Source of the DNA: Rhodobacteraceae bacterium UBA3069
GTDB lineage: Bacteria > Pseudomonadota > Alphaproteobacteria > Rhodobacterales > Rhodobacteraceae
Direction: 5' to 3'
NCBI GenBank assembly: GCA_002366795.1
Contig: DFBX01000011.1
Span: 1 to 22,493 of the forward strand
Length of the DNA: 22,493 nt
The position numbers were made by a program, and so were the translations under genes. This document shows, piece after piece, positions 15,560 through 22,493 of the stretch (its first letter is position 1; each line of letters begins with the position of its first letter). The notes below the pieces were generated by a model. That model did no database searches and was not told the origin of the DNA. It worked only from the letters and a program-made list of their open reading frames with translations.

Positions 15560-15799
15560 GAACGCGCCCGCGCCTTGCCGTGCCTCGACCAACCCGTCGG
15601 CGCGCAGGGTGGCAATGGCCTCGTGGATTACGGTGCGGGATATGCCATGTTCGGTGGTCAACGCCGCCTCGCTTGACAATTTGCACCCTCCCAGGTGGAT
15701 CGCGCCCGAGGTGATGTCGCGGGCCAGTGCGGCGGAAAGGGTTTGCACAAGGTTCGGGCGGCTGCCAGCGGCGGGTGGCTGAGGCATGAAGAAACCCAT
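15560..15799 (-). pseudogene. GntR-family (FadR/UxuR type) regulator, DNA-binding head only
   Basis: Eighty residues form a complete GntR winged helix: NLVQTLSAALARDITSG, KLSSEAALTTEHGISRTVIHEAIATL, then RADGLVEARQGAGAF. A full regulator would continue with an effector-binding FCD domain of about 150 residues. Here the frame runs straight into KdgD-like sequence (NPAPY and on) and stops at 15362-15364, giving a 145-residue chimera. A deletion joining the regulator to the next gene explains this. The head might still be made and bind DNA, but it would not respond to a ligand. The start could be the ATG at 15799 or 15787; neither has a strong ribosome site. Beside uronate genes it was probably the pathway repressor. 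Confidence 0.75.
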
Positions 15800-15861
15800 T
15801 GTTCAATCGTGCCCAGATACGTTGGCTTGCCGGTATGGTGGAAACAAAAACAAATACATTC

Positions 15862-15870
15862 TGTCTGACA
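15862..15870. promoter_or_regulatory. Small dyad between gntR and udh remnants, possible old GntR operator
   Basis: tgtctgaca is a perfect dyad (tgtc/gaca around t) in the AT-rich divergent spacer. It has the GT-n-AC form typical of FadR-type GntR operators. If real it is a relic, since the genes on both sides are broken. Confidence 0.35.
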
Positions 15871-15908
15871 AATTTACGAAAGTTACGCGACCGAGGGAGG
15901 GCACAATT

Positions 15909-16448
15909 ATAAACAATTGCTGATCGACGGGGCTTTGGGTGGGCTGGGCGGCCTGCGCGCCGGGCAGTTGGGCCGTTGGGCGGGGTGGCTGAAACTGTCA
16001 GCTTGTCCATCAACACCCCGATCGATACCTCCGAGGCCAAGATCGTGAAATGGGATCTGAACGATATGGGTACGGTGGACCAGACGGTCCACGGCTGCGA
16101 CGGCATCATTGGCCCGAACCTGATCGGCCTTCACAACCTATACGAGGCCGCGCGCAAACACGGGCACCTGCGGGTGCTGTTCGCGAACTCCAACCATGTT
16201 GTCGGGTATTGCCGACATGATGAACAATTGGATGCCAGTGCAAGCCACCAGCCTGACGGCTGGTTTGGCATTTCCAAATCTTATGGCAGGCAGTGGCGCT
16301 GATGTATCACCGCAAATTCGGGATCGAACCCGCGTTGGTCCGCATCAGTTCGGGCCTGCCCGAACCCAAGGACCGCCGGATGCTGGCCGTGTCGCCATAT
16401 CAGGGCGGCGTGTTTACCGAAGAGCCGAAACACAAGCCCGAGCGATAG
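15909..16448 (+). pseudogene. udh: Uronate dehydrogenase remnant
   Basis: Three plus-strand frames together match NAD-dependent uronate dehydrogenase, an SDR enzyme oxidising D-galacturonate/D-glucuronate to the aldarolactone. Frame one has KQLLIDGALGGLGG (Rossmann motif). Frame two has IVKWDLNDMGTVDQTVHGCDGII, then NLIGLHNLYEAARKHG and PDGWFGISKSYG. Frame three has ALMYHRKFGIEPALVRIS and PEPKDRRMLAV. The start codon appears to have lost its G (at-aaacaattg for atg-aaacaattg at 15909). About 15 residues are deleted after GCDGII. The catalytic Tyr of YGxSK is Phe, and most of the C-terminal part is missing. It runs divergently from the GntR/KdgD remnants and abuts the stop of the LacI gene. 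Confidence 0.85.
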
Positions 16449-17450
16449 TCATGATAGCCCCAGGTCGATCACCGGTTCAAAGGCGATCCGACTGGGGCCG
16501 GGGTCGTCCTCGTCCGACAGGTGTTTCAGGATCAGCTGCGCGGCGGTCTGGCCAATCTCTCGCCGCGGGGTGTGCGATGTGGCAATCGGCGCGGGCAGGG
16601 CGGACAGCATGTCCAGCCCGTTGAAACCCGCCAGTAGCAGCGCATCGGGAACGTCGATCTGTTGCTTAAGCGCATGGAACAGCCCGCCCATGGCCACATC
16701 GTCGTTGGAATAATAGATGCAATCCAGATCGGGGTTTTTCGCCAGCAGCCGTTCGGTCATCTTCTGCCCGGCCGACACGGATGAAAATCCCGGTGCCGTC
16801 AGTTCCGCGCTTAGGGGAATCCCCCTTTCTTCCAATGCTTTGACGAACCCTTTGCGGCGTTTCACGGCACGGGTGTCGCAGCCCAGCCCGCAGCCGACAT
16901 AACCGAACTTCCGCCGCCCTGCCGCAACCAGCGCGCGGGCCATGTCGGCCCCGGCGCGGGTATGGGACAGGCCAACGCAGCAATCCACCGCCTCGCCATC
17001 CAGATCCATGATCTGGACCACCGGAAACTCGACCGAGGACAGTCGCATGCGCAAGGCGGGCATCTGGTCCACACCCGTCACGATCAGCCCCGCGGGGTGC
17101 CATGACAGCATGTTCTGCACGATCAGGGCCTCGGCCTCGGGGTCGTAATCGGTGACGCCGAAAATGGTTTGGTATCCAGTGCCCGCGAACCTGTCCGCGA
17201 TGCCGGTCAGCACCTCGGCAAAGACGATATTCGACAGGCTGGGCACCACGACTCCGATCAGGTCGGACCGCTTGGTGGATAGCGAATGGGCCAGCGGATT
17301 GCCCACATAGCCAAGCCGCGTCGCAGCCTCTTGTACCTTTTCCCGAGTGGCGCTGGATACGTCCGGCGCGCCGCGCAGCGCGCGCGATGCGGTCATTTTA
17401 CTGACGCCAGCGGCGGCGGCGACATCGGCAAGGGTCTTGGTATGGGCCAT
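16449..17450 (-). CDS. LacI-family repressor, likely of the threonate operon
   Basis: This 333-residue LacI/GalR regulator has an N-terminal helix-turn-helix and hinge (KTLADVAAAAGVSKMTASRAL, then GYVGNPLAHSLSTKRSDLIG). A periplasmic-binding-like sugar sensor follows. The frame is open to 17507, but the ATG at 17450 is preferred: it follows a ggaac site and starts the helix-turn-helix at its usual place. The gene is divergent from ltnD-otnK-otnC-otnI and shares a 191-base spacer that holds a 22-bp dyad. It therefore most likely represses that operon and is released by a four-carbon sugar acid or a derivative. It resembles the gluconate-repressor (GntR of E. coli) branch by eye; the ligand is not known. 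Confidence 0.86.
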   Translation of the reverse strand: MAHTKTLADVAAAAGVSKMTASRALRGAPDVSSATREKVQEAATRLGYVGNPLAHSLSTKRSDLIGVVVPSLSNIVFAEVLTGIADRFAGTGYQTIFGVTDYDPEAEALIVQNMLSWHPAGLIVTGVDQMPALRMRLSSVEFPVVQIMDLDGEAVDCCVGLSHTRAGADMARALVAAGRRKFGYVGCGLGCDTRAVKRRKGFVKALEERGIPLSAELTAPGFSSVSAGQKMTERLLAKNPDLDCIYYSNDDVAMGGLFHALKQQIDVPDALLLAGFNGLDMLSALPAPIATSHTPRREIGQTAAQLILKHLSDEDDPGPSRIAFEPVIDLGLS

Positions 17451-17570
17451 GCAGGGTTCCTGTCCTGTCTGCTGACCGAGCCTAGTGTCTGGGGCGTGTT
17501 GAGGCAAATCCTGAATCGCGGGTTTGGCCCTACGGGTTGACGGGCGCGGAACCGAAAACTAGCGTCGCGT

Positions 17571-17592
17571 CATCCGTTACCGATACCGGATG
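17571..17592. promoter_or_regulatory. 22-bp dyad, candidate LacI-family operator
   Basis: catccg and cggatg are exact inverted repeats around ttaccgatac, which is itself partly symmetric. Size and centre (gttaccgatacc) resemble operators of the gluconate-repressor branch of the LacI family. It lies just upstream of a TATAAT box at 17595-17600 and so would sit in the promoter of ltnD, beside the divergent lacI-type gene. Confidence 0.6.
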
Positions 17593-17594
17593 AT

Positions 17595-17600
17595 TATAAT
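17595..17600 (+). promoter_or_regulatory. Likely -10 box of the ltnD operon promoter
   Basis: A perfect tataat in gattataataagg, 41 bases before the ltnD ATG. No good -35 hexamer is found 16-18 bases upstream, where the operator dyad lies. Recruitment may therefore be weak, or the dyad region may double as a poor -35. Confidence 0.5.
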
Positions 17601-17641
17601 AAGGGTTCGGTGCTGTATTTTGATGCCGAAAGGGTGAAGGA

Positions 17642-18547
17642 ATGATCGGGAACGAGAAACTGGCAGTGATCGGCCTTGGCTCCATGGGCTATGGGGTTGC
17701 CGCATCATTGCTGCGGGCGGGCCATGCGGTGGTGGGGGTCGATCTGAACCCGGCGCGGGCGGCAAAGTTCCGGGATGCCGGAGGGATGGATGGGGCCTTG
17801 TCCGATCATGCGGACAGTCTGGATGCGGTTGTTTGCGTGGTTCTGAACGCCGCCCAGACAAAGGCGGTCTTGTTCGGCCCAGACGGGGTTGTGCCACGGT
17901 TGCGCGCGGGGGCGGTCGTGATCAGCTGCGCCACGGTTGCGCCGGATTTCGCAAAACAGATGGAGGCGCGCTGCACCGAGGCGGGCGTGCTGTACCTGGA
18001 TGCGCCGATTTCGGGCGGGCCGGTGCGGGCCGCCGACGGCACGTTGTCGGTCATGTCCGCAGGCCGCCCCGAGGCATATTCCGCCGCGCGGCCCGTGCTG
18101 GATGCCATGGCTGCCGACGTGTTCGAACTGGGGGCCGAGGCCGGTCCGGGATCGGCCATGAAGGCGGTCAACCAACTGCTGGTCGGCGTGCATATCGCCG
18201 CCATGGCCGAGGCGATGACATTTGGTATGACCCAGGGTGTGACCCCGGAAAAATTTCTTGAGGTGATCAGCAAATCCGCCGGCACGTCATGGGCCTTGGA
18301 AAGCCGCGCGCCGCATGTGGTGGCGGGCAAATATTTCCCGCATAGCGCGGTCAACATCTGGCCCAAGGACCTAGGCATCGTTCTGGACATCGCGCAAAAG
18401 GCGCAGTTTGGCGCGCCCGTTGCAGCAGCGGCGCTGCAACAATTCCTGGCCGCGCAAGGTTCCGGCCTGGGCCATGAGGATGACGCGGCGGTGGCCAAGG
18501 TCTATGCCCGCAATGCCGGGCTGACCTTGCCGGGGCAGGGCACATGA
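17642..18547 (+). CDS. ltnD: L-threonate dehydrogenase (LtnD), beta-hydroxyacid dehydrogenase family
   Basis: This 301-residue NAD-dependent dehydrogenase of the 3-hydroxyisobutyrate/tartronate-semialdehyde family has a Rossmann motif GLGSMGYG at 11-18. It also has the substrate-binding stretch DAPISGGPVRAADGT and catalytic Lys174 in AMKAVNQLL. The family includes several sugar-acid dehydrogenases. Presence with otnK, otnC and otnI identifies it as LtnD, which oxidises L-threonate at C2 to 2-oxo-tetronate. A related substrate such as D-erythronate cannot be excluded. It is the first gene of the operon, with agggtgaagga before the ATG. Its stop overlaps the otnK start (atga). Confidence 0.88.
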   Translation: MIGNEKLAVIGLGSMGYGVAASLLRAGHAVVGVDLNPARAAKFRDAGGMDGALSDHADSLDAVVCVVLNAAQTKAVLFGPDGVVPRLRAGAVVISCATVAPDFAKQMEARCTEAGVLYLDAPISGGPVRAADGTLSVMSAGRPEAYSAARPVLDAMAADVFELGAEAGPGSAMKAVNQLLVGVHIAAMAEAMTFGMTQGVTPEKFLEVISKSAGTSWALESRAPHVVAGKYFPHSAVNIWPKDLGIVLDIAQKAQFGAPVAAAALQQFLAAQGSGLGHEDDAAVAKVYARNAGLTLPGQGT

Positions 18548-19803
18548 CCGTCCTTGGCTGTATCGCGGACGATTTTACCGGCGCGACCGATCTTGCGGGG
18601 CTGTTGGCGCGGTCGGGCTATCCGGTGTCGCTGCGCATCGGCGTGCCAGACTCACCGCCACAAGACCCCGCCCCGTTCGAGGTAATTGCCCTGAAATGCC
18701 GCACCGCCCCTTTGGCGGACGCGGTAAAGGACACGCGCGCGGCGCTGAAATGGCTGCAAGCGGCGGGTGCCAGGCGATTTTTCTGGAAATACTGTTCCAC
18801 CTTCGATTCCACGCCGCAGGGCAATATCGGCCCCGTGGCCGAGGCGCTGATGGATGATCTGGGCACGGCGCAGACCATCTATTGCCCCGCTTTTCCTGAA
18901 AACGGGCGTACGGTGTTCATGGGCAACCTGTTTGTCGGCCAGCAGCCGCTTGCCGAAAGCCCGATGAAAGATCACCCGCTGACCCCGATGCGCGACAGCA
19001 ACCTGATGCGGCTTTTGGCCCCGCAGGTCATCGGCCGTGTTGGGTTGGTGGACAGGCCGACGGTGGCGCGCGGCGCAGATGCCTTGCGCGCGGCGCTGGA
19101 CGGGTTGGCGCAACACGGCGCGGCCCATGTGGTTGTCGATGCGGTGGCCGATGCCGATCTTGGCAGGATCGCAACGGCCTGTCAGGACATGGCCCTGATG
19201 ACCGGCGGCAGCGCATTGGCCATGCCCTTGCCCGCGCTTTATCGCGCGGCAGGGCTGCTGGGCGACAGCGATGCGCGCGGCGCGCGGGCCAAGGTCGGCG
19301 CGGGGGCGGTGATCTTGTCGGGCAGTTGCTCGGCCATGACACGGGCGCAGGTGGCGGTCTACCAGGGGCCGAAATTCCGGCTGGACCCTCTGGATCTGGC
19401 CAAGGATGACGCGGGCGCGGCGCAGGAATGGCTGGCCGCGCAGGATCTGGCCCGCGCACCGCTGATCTATGCCACGGCAGAACCAGAGGCAGTGGCAAAA
19501 GCGCAGGCGCAGCTGGGACAGGCCGAAGCGGGCGCGATTGTCGAAAAGGCGCTGGCCGAACTGGCCATCGCGGCGCGGGACAAAGGCGCGCGCCGCATCG
19601 TGGTTGCGGGCGGCGAAACCTCGGGCGCGGTGACGCAGGCGCTTGGCGTCACGCGGCTGGACATCGGCGCGGAAATCGCCCCCGGTGTGCCATGGACCTA
19701 TGCAACAAGCGCGGGCCATCCCATTGCATTGACATTGAAATCCGGCAACTTTGGCGCAGAGAGTTTTTTCACCGACGCCCTGCGCGTGCTGGAGGATACA
19801 TGA
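18544..19803 (+). CDS. otnK: 3-oxo-tetronate kinase (OtnK)
   Basis: This 419-residue four-carbon acid sugar kinase (formerly DUF1537) phosphorylates 3-oxo-tetronate to the 4-phosphate with ATP. The N-terminal substrate domain starts GCIADDFTGATDLAGLL. A middle segment has GSCSAMTRAQV, and the C-terminal nucleotide-binding part has VVAGGETSGAVTQALG. The length is normal for the family. It is coupled to ltnD by an atga overlap and to otnC by another. With OtnC and OtnI around it the assignment to OtnK, rather than another DUF1537 kinase, is strong. Confidence 0.92.
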   Translation: MTVLGCIADDFTGATDLAGLLARSGYPVSLRIGVPDSPPQDPAPFEVIALKCRTAPLADAVKDTRAALKWLQAAGARRFFWKYCSTFDSTPQGNIGPVAEALMDDLGTAQTIYCPAFPENGRTVFMGNLFVGQQPLAESPMKDHPLTPMRDSNLMRLLAPQVIGRVGLVDRPTVARGADALRAALDGLAQHGAAHVVVDAVADADLGRIATACQDMALMTGGSALAMPLPALYRAAGLLGDSDARGARAKVGAGAVILSGSCSAMTRAQVAVYQGPKFRLDPLDLAKDDAGAAQEWLAAQDLARAPLIYATAEPEAVAKAQAQLGQAEAGAIVEKALAELAIAARDKGARRIVVAGGETSGAVTQALGVTRLDIGAEIAPGVPWTYATSAGHPIALTLKSGNFGAESFFTDALRVLEDT

Positions 19804-20447
19804 GCGAGGAAACCCGGCTGCGCGAGCAGATTTGCACGCTTGCGGCCTCGATGTTCGAACGGGGGCTGACCGGGGGATCGACGGGCAATATCTCGGCCCG
19901 GTTGGCGGATGGCGGTTTGCTGGTGTCGCCCACGGGCACGTCTTTCGGTTGGCTTGATCCGGCGCGGCTGGCGCGGGTCGATGCCAGCGGGCAGCATGTG
20001 GATGGCGACAAGCCGACCAAGGAAATGCCGCTGCATTCGGCGTTCTATGACACCCGCAGCACGGCGGGGGCGGTGGTGCATCTGCATTCGTGCCATGCGG
20101 TTGCCCTGTCGCTGCTGGATGCGGATGCCGATGATTTCCTGCCGCCGCTGACCCCTTACGCGATCATGCAACTGGGCCGCGTCAAGCTTCTGCCGTTCTT
20201 CATGCCGGGCGATCCGGCCATGGGTGACGCGGTGCGCGGGCTGGCAGGCAAACGCAGCGCGGTGATGTTGGTCAATCACGGCCCCGTGGTCGCGGGCCGC
20301 GATGTGGAAGCCGCCTGCAACGCGATCGAGGAACTGGAAGCCACCGCCAAACTGGCGCTTTTGACGCGCGGCCTGAACCCGCGCGCGCTGTCCCCCGATC
20401 AGGTGCAGGACGTGGTGCGCAAGTTCGATGTGGAGTGGGACGGATGA
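19800..20447 (+). CDS. otnC: 3-oxo-tetronate 4-phosphate decarboxylase (OtnC), class II aldolase fold
   Basis: This 215-residue zinc enzyme of the class II aldolase/adducin family decarboxylates 3-oxo-tetronate 4-phosphate to dihydroxyacetone phosphate and CO2. The phosphate-binding GGSTGNIS lies near the N-terminus. Glu75 (TKEMPLHS) is the likely catalytic acid/base. Zinc ligands are His94 and His96 (VHLHSCHA) and His160 (NHGPVVAG). The frame is open far upstream inside otnK, but the ATG at 19800 overlaps the otnK stop, follows an ggagg site and gives the family's normal start. Its stop overlaps the otnI start. Confidence 0.92.
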   Translation: MSEETRLREQICTLAASMFERGLTGGSTGNISARLADGGLLVSPTGTSFGWLDPARLARVDASGQHVDGDKPTKEMPLHSAFYDTRSTAGAVVHLHSCHAVALSLLDADADDFLPPLTPYAIMQLGRVKLLPFFMPGDPAMGDAVRGLAGKRSAVMLVNHGPVVAGRDVEAACNAIEELEATAKLALLTRGLNPRALSPDQVQDVVRKFDVEWDG

Positions 20448-21205
20448 AATTTTCGGCCAATCTTGGATTTTTGTTTACCGAATTGCGGTTGCCAGATGCG
20501 GTGCGCGCCGCACATCGCGCGGGGTTCGACGCGGTGGAATTGCACTGGCCCTATGACACGTCGGCCGCCGATCTAAAGGCGGCACTGGACGCGACCGGCC
20601 TGCCTGTTCTGGGCCTGAACACCCGTCGCGGTGACGTTGCGGCGGGCGAGAACGGCCTTGCCGCCCTTGCTGGCCGCGAGGAGGACGCCCGCGCTGCCAT
20701 TGACGAGGCGCTGGACTATGCGGCGATCATCGGCACAGGTGCGGTGCATGTGATGTGCGGTTTCGCAAAGGGGCCGACGGCGCGGCGCGTGTTGGTGTCG
20801 AACTTGTCCTATGCCTGCACCCGCGCGGCCGGGCAGGGCGTAAAGATTCTGATTGAACCTTTGAACCACTACGATGCGCCGGGATATTTCCTGCAAACCA
20901 CCGATCAGGCCATGGCGATCATGGATGACGTGGGCGCGGATAATCTGGCGCTGATGTTCGATTGCTACCACGTGCAACTGATGGAGGGTGATGTCAGCAA
21001 CCGCCTGACCCGTCTGTTGCCGCGCATCGGCCATGTCCAATTCGCCAGCGTGCCCGACCGTGGCGCGCCCGATCATGGCGAGCTGTGCTATGCCCATGTC
21101 TTTGCCCACCTGGCGGCCCTTGGCTATGATGCGCCGCTGGGGGCCGAATACAAGCCGGCAGGCGTGACGGTGGACAGCCTTGAGTGGATGAAAAGCCTGC
21201 CGTGA
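20444..21205 (+). CDS. otnI: 2-oxo-tetronate isomerase (OtnI)
   Basis: This 253-residue TIM-barrel protein of the hydroxypyruvate isomerase/xylose isomerase-like family converts 2-oxo-tetronate to 3-oxo-tetronate, linking LtnD to OtnK. It starts MKFSANLGFLFTEL. The two metal/catalytic Glu are Glu138 in ILIEPLNHYD and Glu235 in GAEYKPAG. The ATG at 20444 overlaps the otnC stop (atga); a GTG at 20435 would add three residues and is less likely. Last gene of the operon. On its own it could be called hydroxypyruvate isomerase, but its neighbours favour OtnI. Confidence 0.91.
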   Translation: MKFSANLGFLFTELRLPDAVRAAHRAGFDAVELHWPYDTSAADLKAALDATGLPVLGLNTRRGDVAAGENGLAALAGREEDARAAIDEALDYAAIIGTGAVHVMCGFAKGPTARRVLVSNLSYACTRAAGQGVKILIEPLNHYDAPGYFLQTTDQAMAIMDDVGADNLALMFDCYHVQLMEGDVSNRLTRLLPRIGHVQFASVPDRGAPDHGELCYAHVFAHLAALGYDAPLGAEYKPAGVTVDSLEWMKSLP

Positions 21206-21287
21206 CAGGGTGCGGGGCGCTTTCCTATTGCGCCAGCTTTAGTTTGCCAAAAGAAAGCCCGCGCAGGGCAAAGCGGAAAGAGGAACC

Positions 21288-22460
21288 ATGACCCAATTGA
21301 AACTTGCCGCATCCATGTCGCGGCTTGGCACGGAATCTGCCTTCGTGGTGTTGGCCCGCGCGCAGGCATTGGCGGCGCAGGGCCGCGACATCATCAATCT
21401 TGGCATCGGCCAGCCCGATTTCAAAACCCCCGAACATATTGTCGAGGCAGGTATCAAGGCGTTGCGCGACGGGCATCACGGCTACACGCCTGCCAACGGG
21501 CTGCCCGCCCTGCGCGCGGCGGTGGCAGGCGATCTGCACCGTCGTCACGGCGTGGATGTGAACCCCGACAACGTGGTCTTGGTGCCGGGCGGCAAGCCCA
21601 CGATGTTCTTTGCCGTGCTGATGTTCGGCGAGCCGGGGGCCGAGATTATGTATCCCAACCCCGGTTTCCCGATCTATGAATCGGTGATCAAGTATTCCGG
21701 CGCGACGCCGGTGCCTATCGCGCTTGAGGAAAAGAACGGCTTTGCCTTCTCGGCCGAGGACGTGCTGTCGAAAATCACCGACAAGACCCGGCTGATCATC
21801 ATCAACAGCCCCGCCAACCCCACTGGCGGCGTCACCCCGAAAGTGGAAATCGATAATCTGGTCAAAGGCTTGCTGGATCATCCTCATGTGGCGCTGCTGT
21901 CGGACGAGATTTATTCCAACATGCTTTACGGCGGGCGTGAGCATGTCAGCCTTCTGCAATACCCCGAAATCCGCGATCGGTTGATCATGCTGGATGGATG
22001 GTCGAAAACCTATGCCATGACCGGCTGGCGGCTTGGCTATGCGGTCTGGCCTGAAAGCCTGGTCGATCACGTCACGCGGCTGTGCATCAACGACCATTCC
22101 TGCGTCAATGCGGCCACGCAATTTGCCGGTATCGCTGCGCTGAACGGGCCGCAGGACGCGGTGCGCGACATGGTGGCCCAGTTCGACCAGCGGCGCGAGG
22201 TGATCGTGCGCGAGTTGAACGCGCTGCCGGGTTTCCGTTGCGCCGATGCGGCGGGTGCGTTCTATGCCTTTCCGAATATTGAGGGCACGGGGATGACGGC
22301 CAAAGAGGCGCAGGGCAAGTTTCTGGAACAGGCGGGCGTGGCCACTGTCGCCGGCACCAGTTTCGGTGCCTGGGGCGAGGGGTATTTGCGGTTCTCCTAC
22401 GCCAATTCCACCGAAAATATCCTTGAAGCGGCGCGGCGCATCCGAGAAATCCTGCAATAA
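21288..22460 (+). CDS. PLP-dependent class I aminotransferase (aspartate aminotransferase-like)
   Basis: This 390-residue fold-type I aminotransferase is complete. The N-terminal INLGIGQPDF and HGYTPANGLPALRAAV are substrate and cofactor-contact segments. NSPANPTGG carries the Asn of the cofactor pocket. Lys240 in GWSKTYAMTGWRLGY forms the Schiff base, and the C-terminal GYLRFSYAN holds the carboxylate-binding Arg. Its donor and acceptor cannot be named from sequence. It starts 82 bases after otnI with an agaggaacc ribosome site and no obvious terminator between, so it may be partly co-transcribed with the threonate operon, but it is not a known step of that pathway. Confidence 0.88.
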   Translation: MTQLKLAASMSRLGTESAFVVLARAQALAAQGRDIINLGIGQPDFKTPEHIVEAGIKALRDGHHGYTPANGLPALRAAVAGDLHRRHGVDVNPDNVVLVPGGKPTMFFAVLMFGEPGAEIMYPNPGFPIYESVIKYSGATPVPIALEEKNGFAFSAEDVLSKITDKTRLIIINSPANPTGGVTPKVEIDNLVKGLLDHPHVALLSDEIYSNMLYGGREHVSLLQYPEIRDRLIMLDGWSKTYAMTGWRLGYAVWPESLVDHVTRLCINDHSCVNAATQFAGIAALNGPQDAVRDMVAQFDQRREVIVRELNALPGFRCADAAGAFYAFPNIEGTGMTAKEAQGKFLEQAGVATVAGTSFGAWGEGYLRFSYANSTENILEAARRIREILQ

Positions 22461-22493
22461 ATCGAAAGGCTACCTGTTCCATCCCGGATGATC

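Noticed and set aside
1..22493. CRISPR array, tRNA or rRNA genes
   Set aside because: No regularly spaced direct repeats and no tRNA- or rRNA-like segments were recognised by eye; a covariance-model scan was not possible.

Overview
The window looks like chromosomal DNA of a GC-rich alphaproteobacterium, most likely of the order Rhodobacterales. Pointers are a Cys-poor Fur protein of the Mur type beside a sitABCD manganese transporter, a threonate operon, an IS66 element, and remnants of an oxidative hexuronate pathway. No rRNA, tRNA or CRISPR array was seen. The assignment rests on gene content and remembered family features, not on any database search.

Layout. (1) 68-3906, plus strand: dabB-dabA, a two-subunit inorganic-carbon accumulation system, followed by a dead fragment of an IS6-family transposase (about 4045-4357). 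(2) 4440-8743: a Fur/Mur regulator (minus) divergent from sitABCD (plus), with two dyads and a possible promoter in front of sitA. (3) 8852-11703: an IS66-family insertion sequence. Its ends are fixed by imperfect terminal inverted repeats and an exact 8-bp target duplication (tgcgcgcc). It carries tnpA, tnpB, a frameshifted tnpC and a 98-residue passenger gene. (4) 11881-14717, minus strand: an AMP-forming acyl-acid ligase translationally coupled to an LpxL-like acyltransferase whose 5' end is out of frame at a run of eight G/C. (5) 15078-16448: a cluster of broken genes. A GntR regulator head is fused to a KdgD fragment, followed by an enolase-superfamily sugar-acid dehydratase fragment; facing away is a broken uronate dehydrogenase. 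(6) 16449-21205: a LacI repressor (minus) divergent from ltnD-otnK-otnC-otnI (plus), which converts L-threonate or a related four-carbon sugar acid to dihydroxyacetone phosphate. A 22-bp dyad and a TATAAT box lie between them. (7) 21288-22460: a class I aminotransferase.

How the parts work together. DabB and DabA should form a membrane complex that traps CO2/HCO3-. Mur should repress sitABCD when manganese is plentiful. In the threonate operon each of the four genes overlaps the next by ATGA, and the set forms a complete pathway: oxidation, isomerisation, phosphorylation and decarboxylation. The decayed hexuronate genes beside it are Udh, a dehydratase, KdgD and a GntR regulator, which are steps of one pathway, so the whole route appears to have been lost together. 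The ligase/acyltransferase pair is the least understood intact-looking module: its chemistry (activate an acyl acid, transfer it) is suggested, but substrate and acceptor are unknown.
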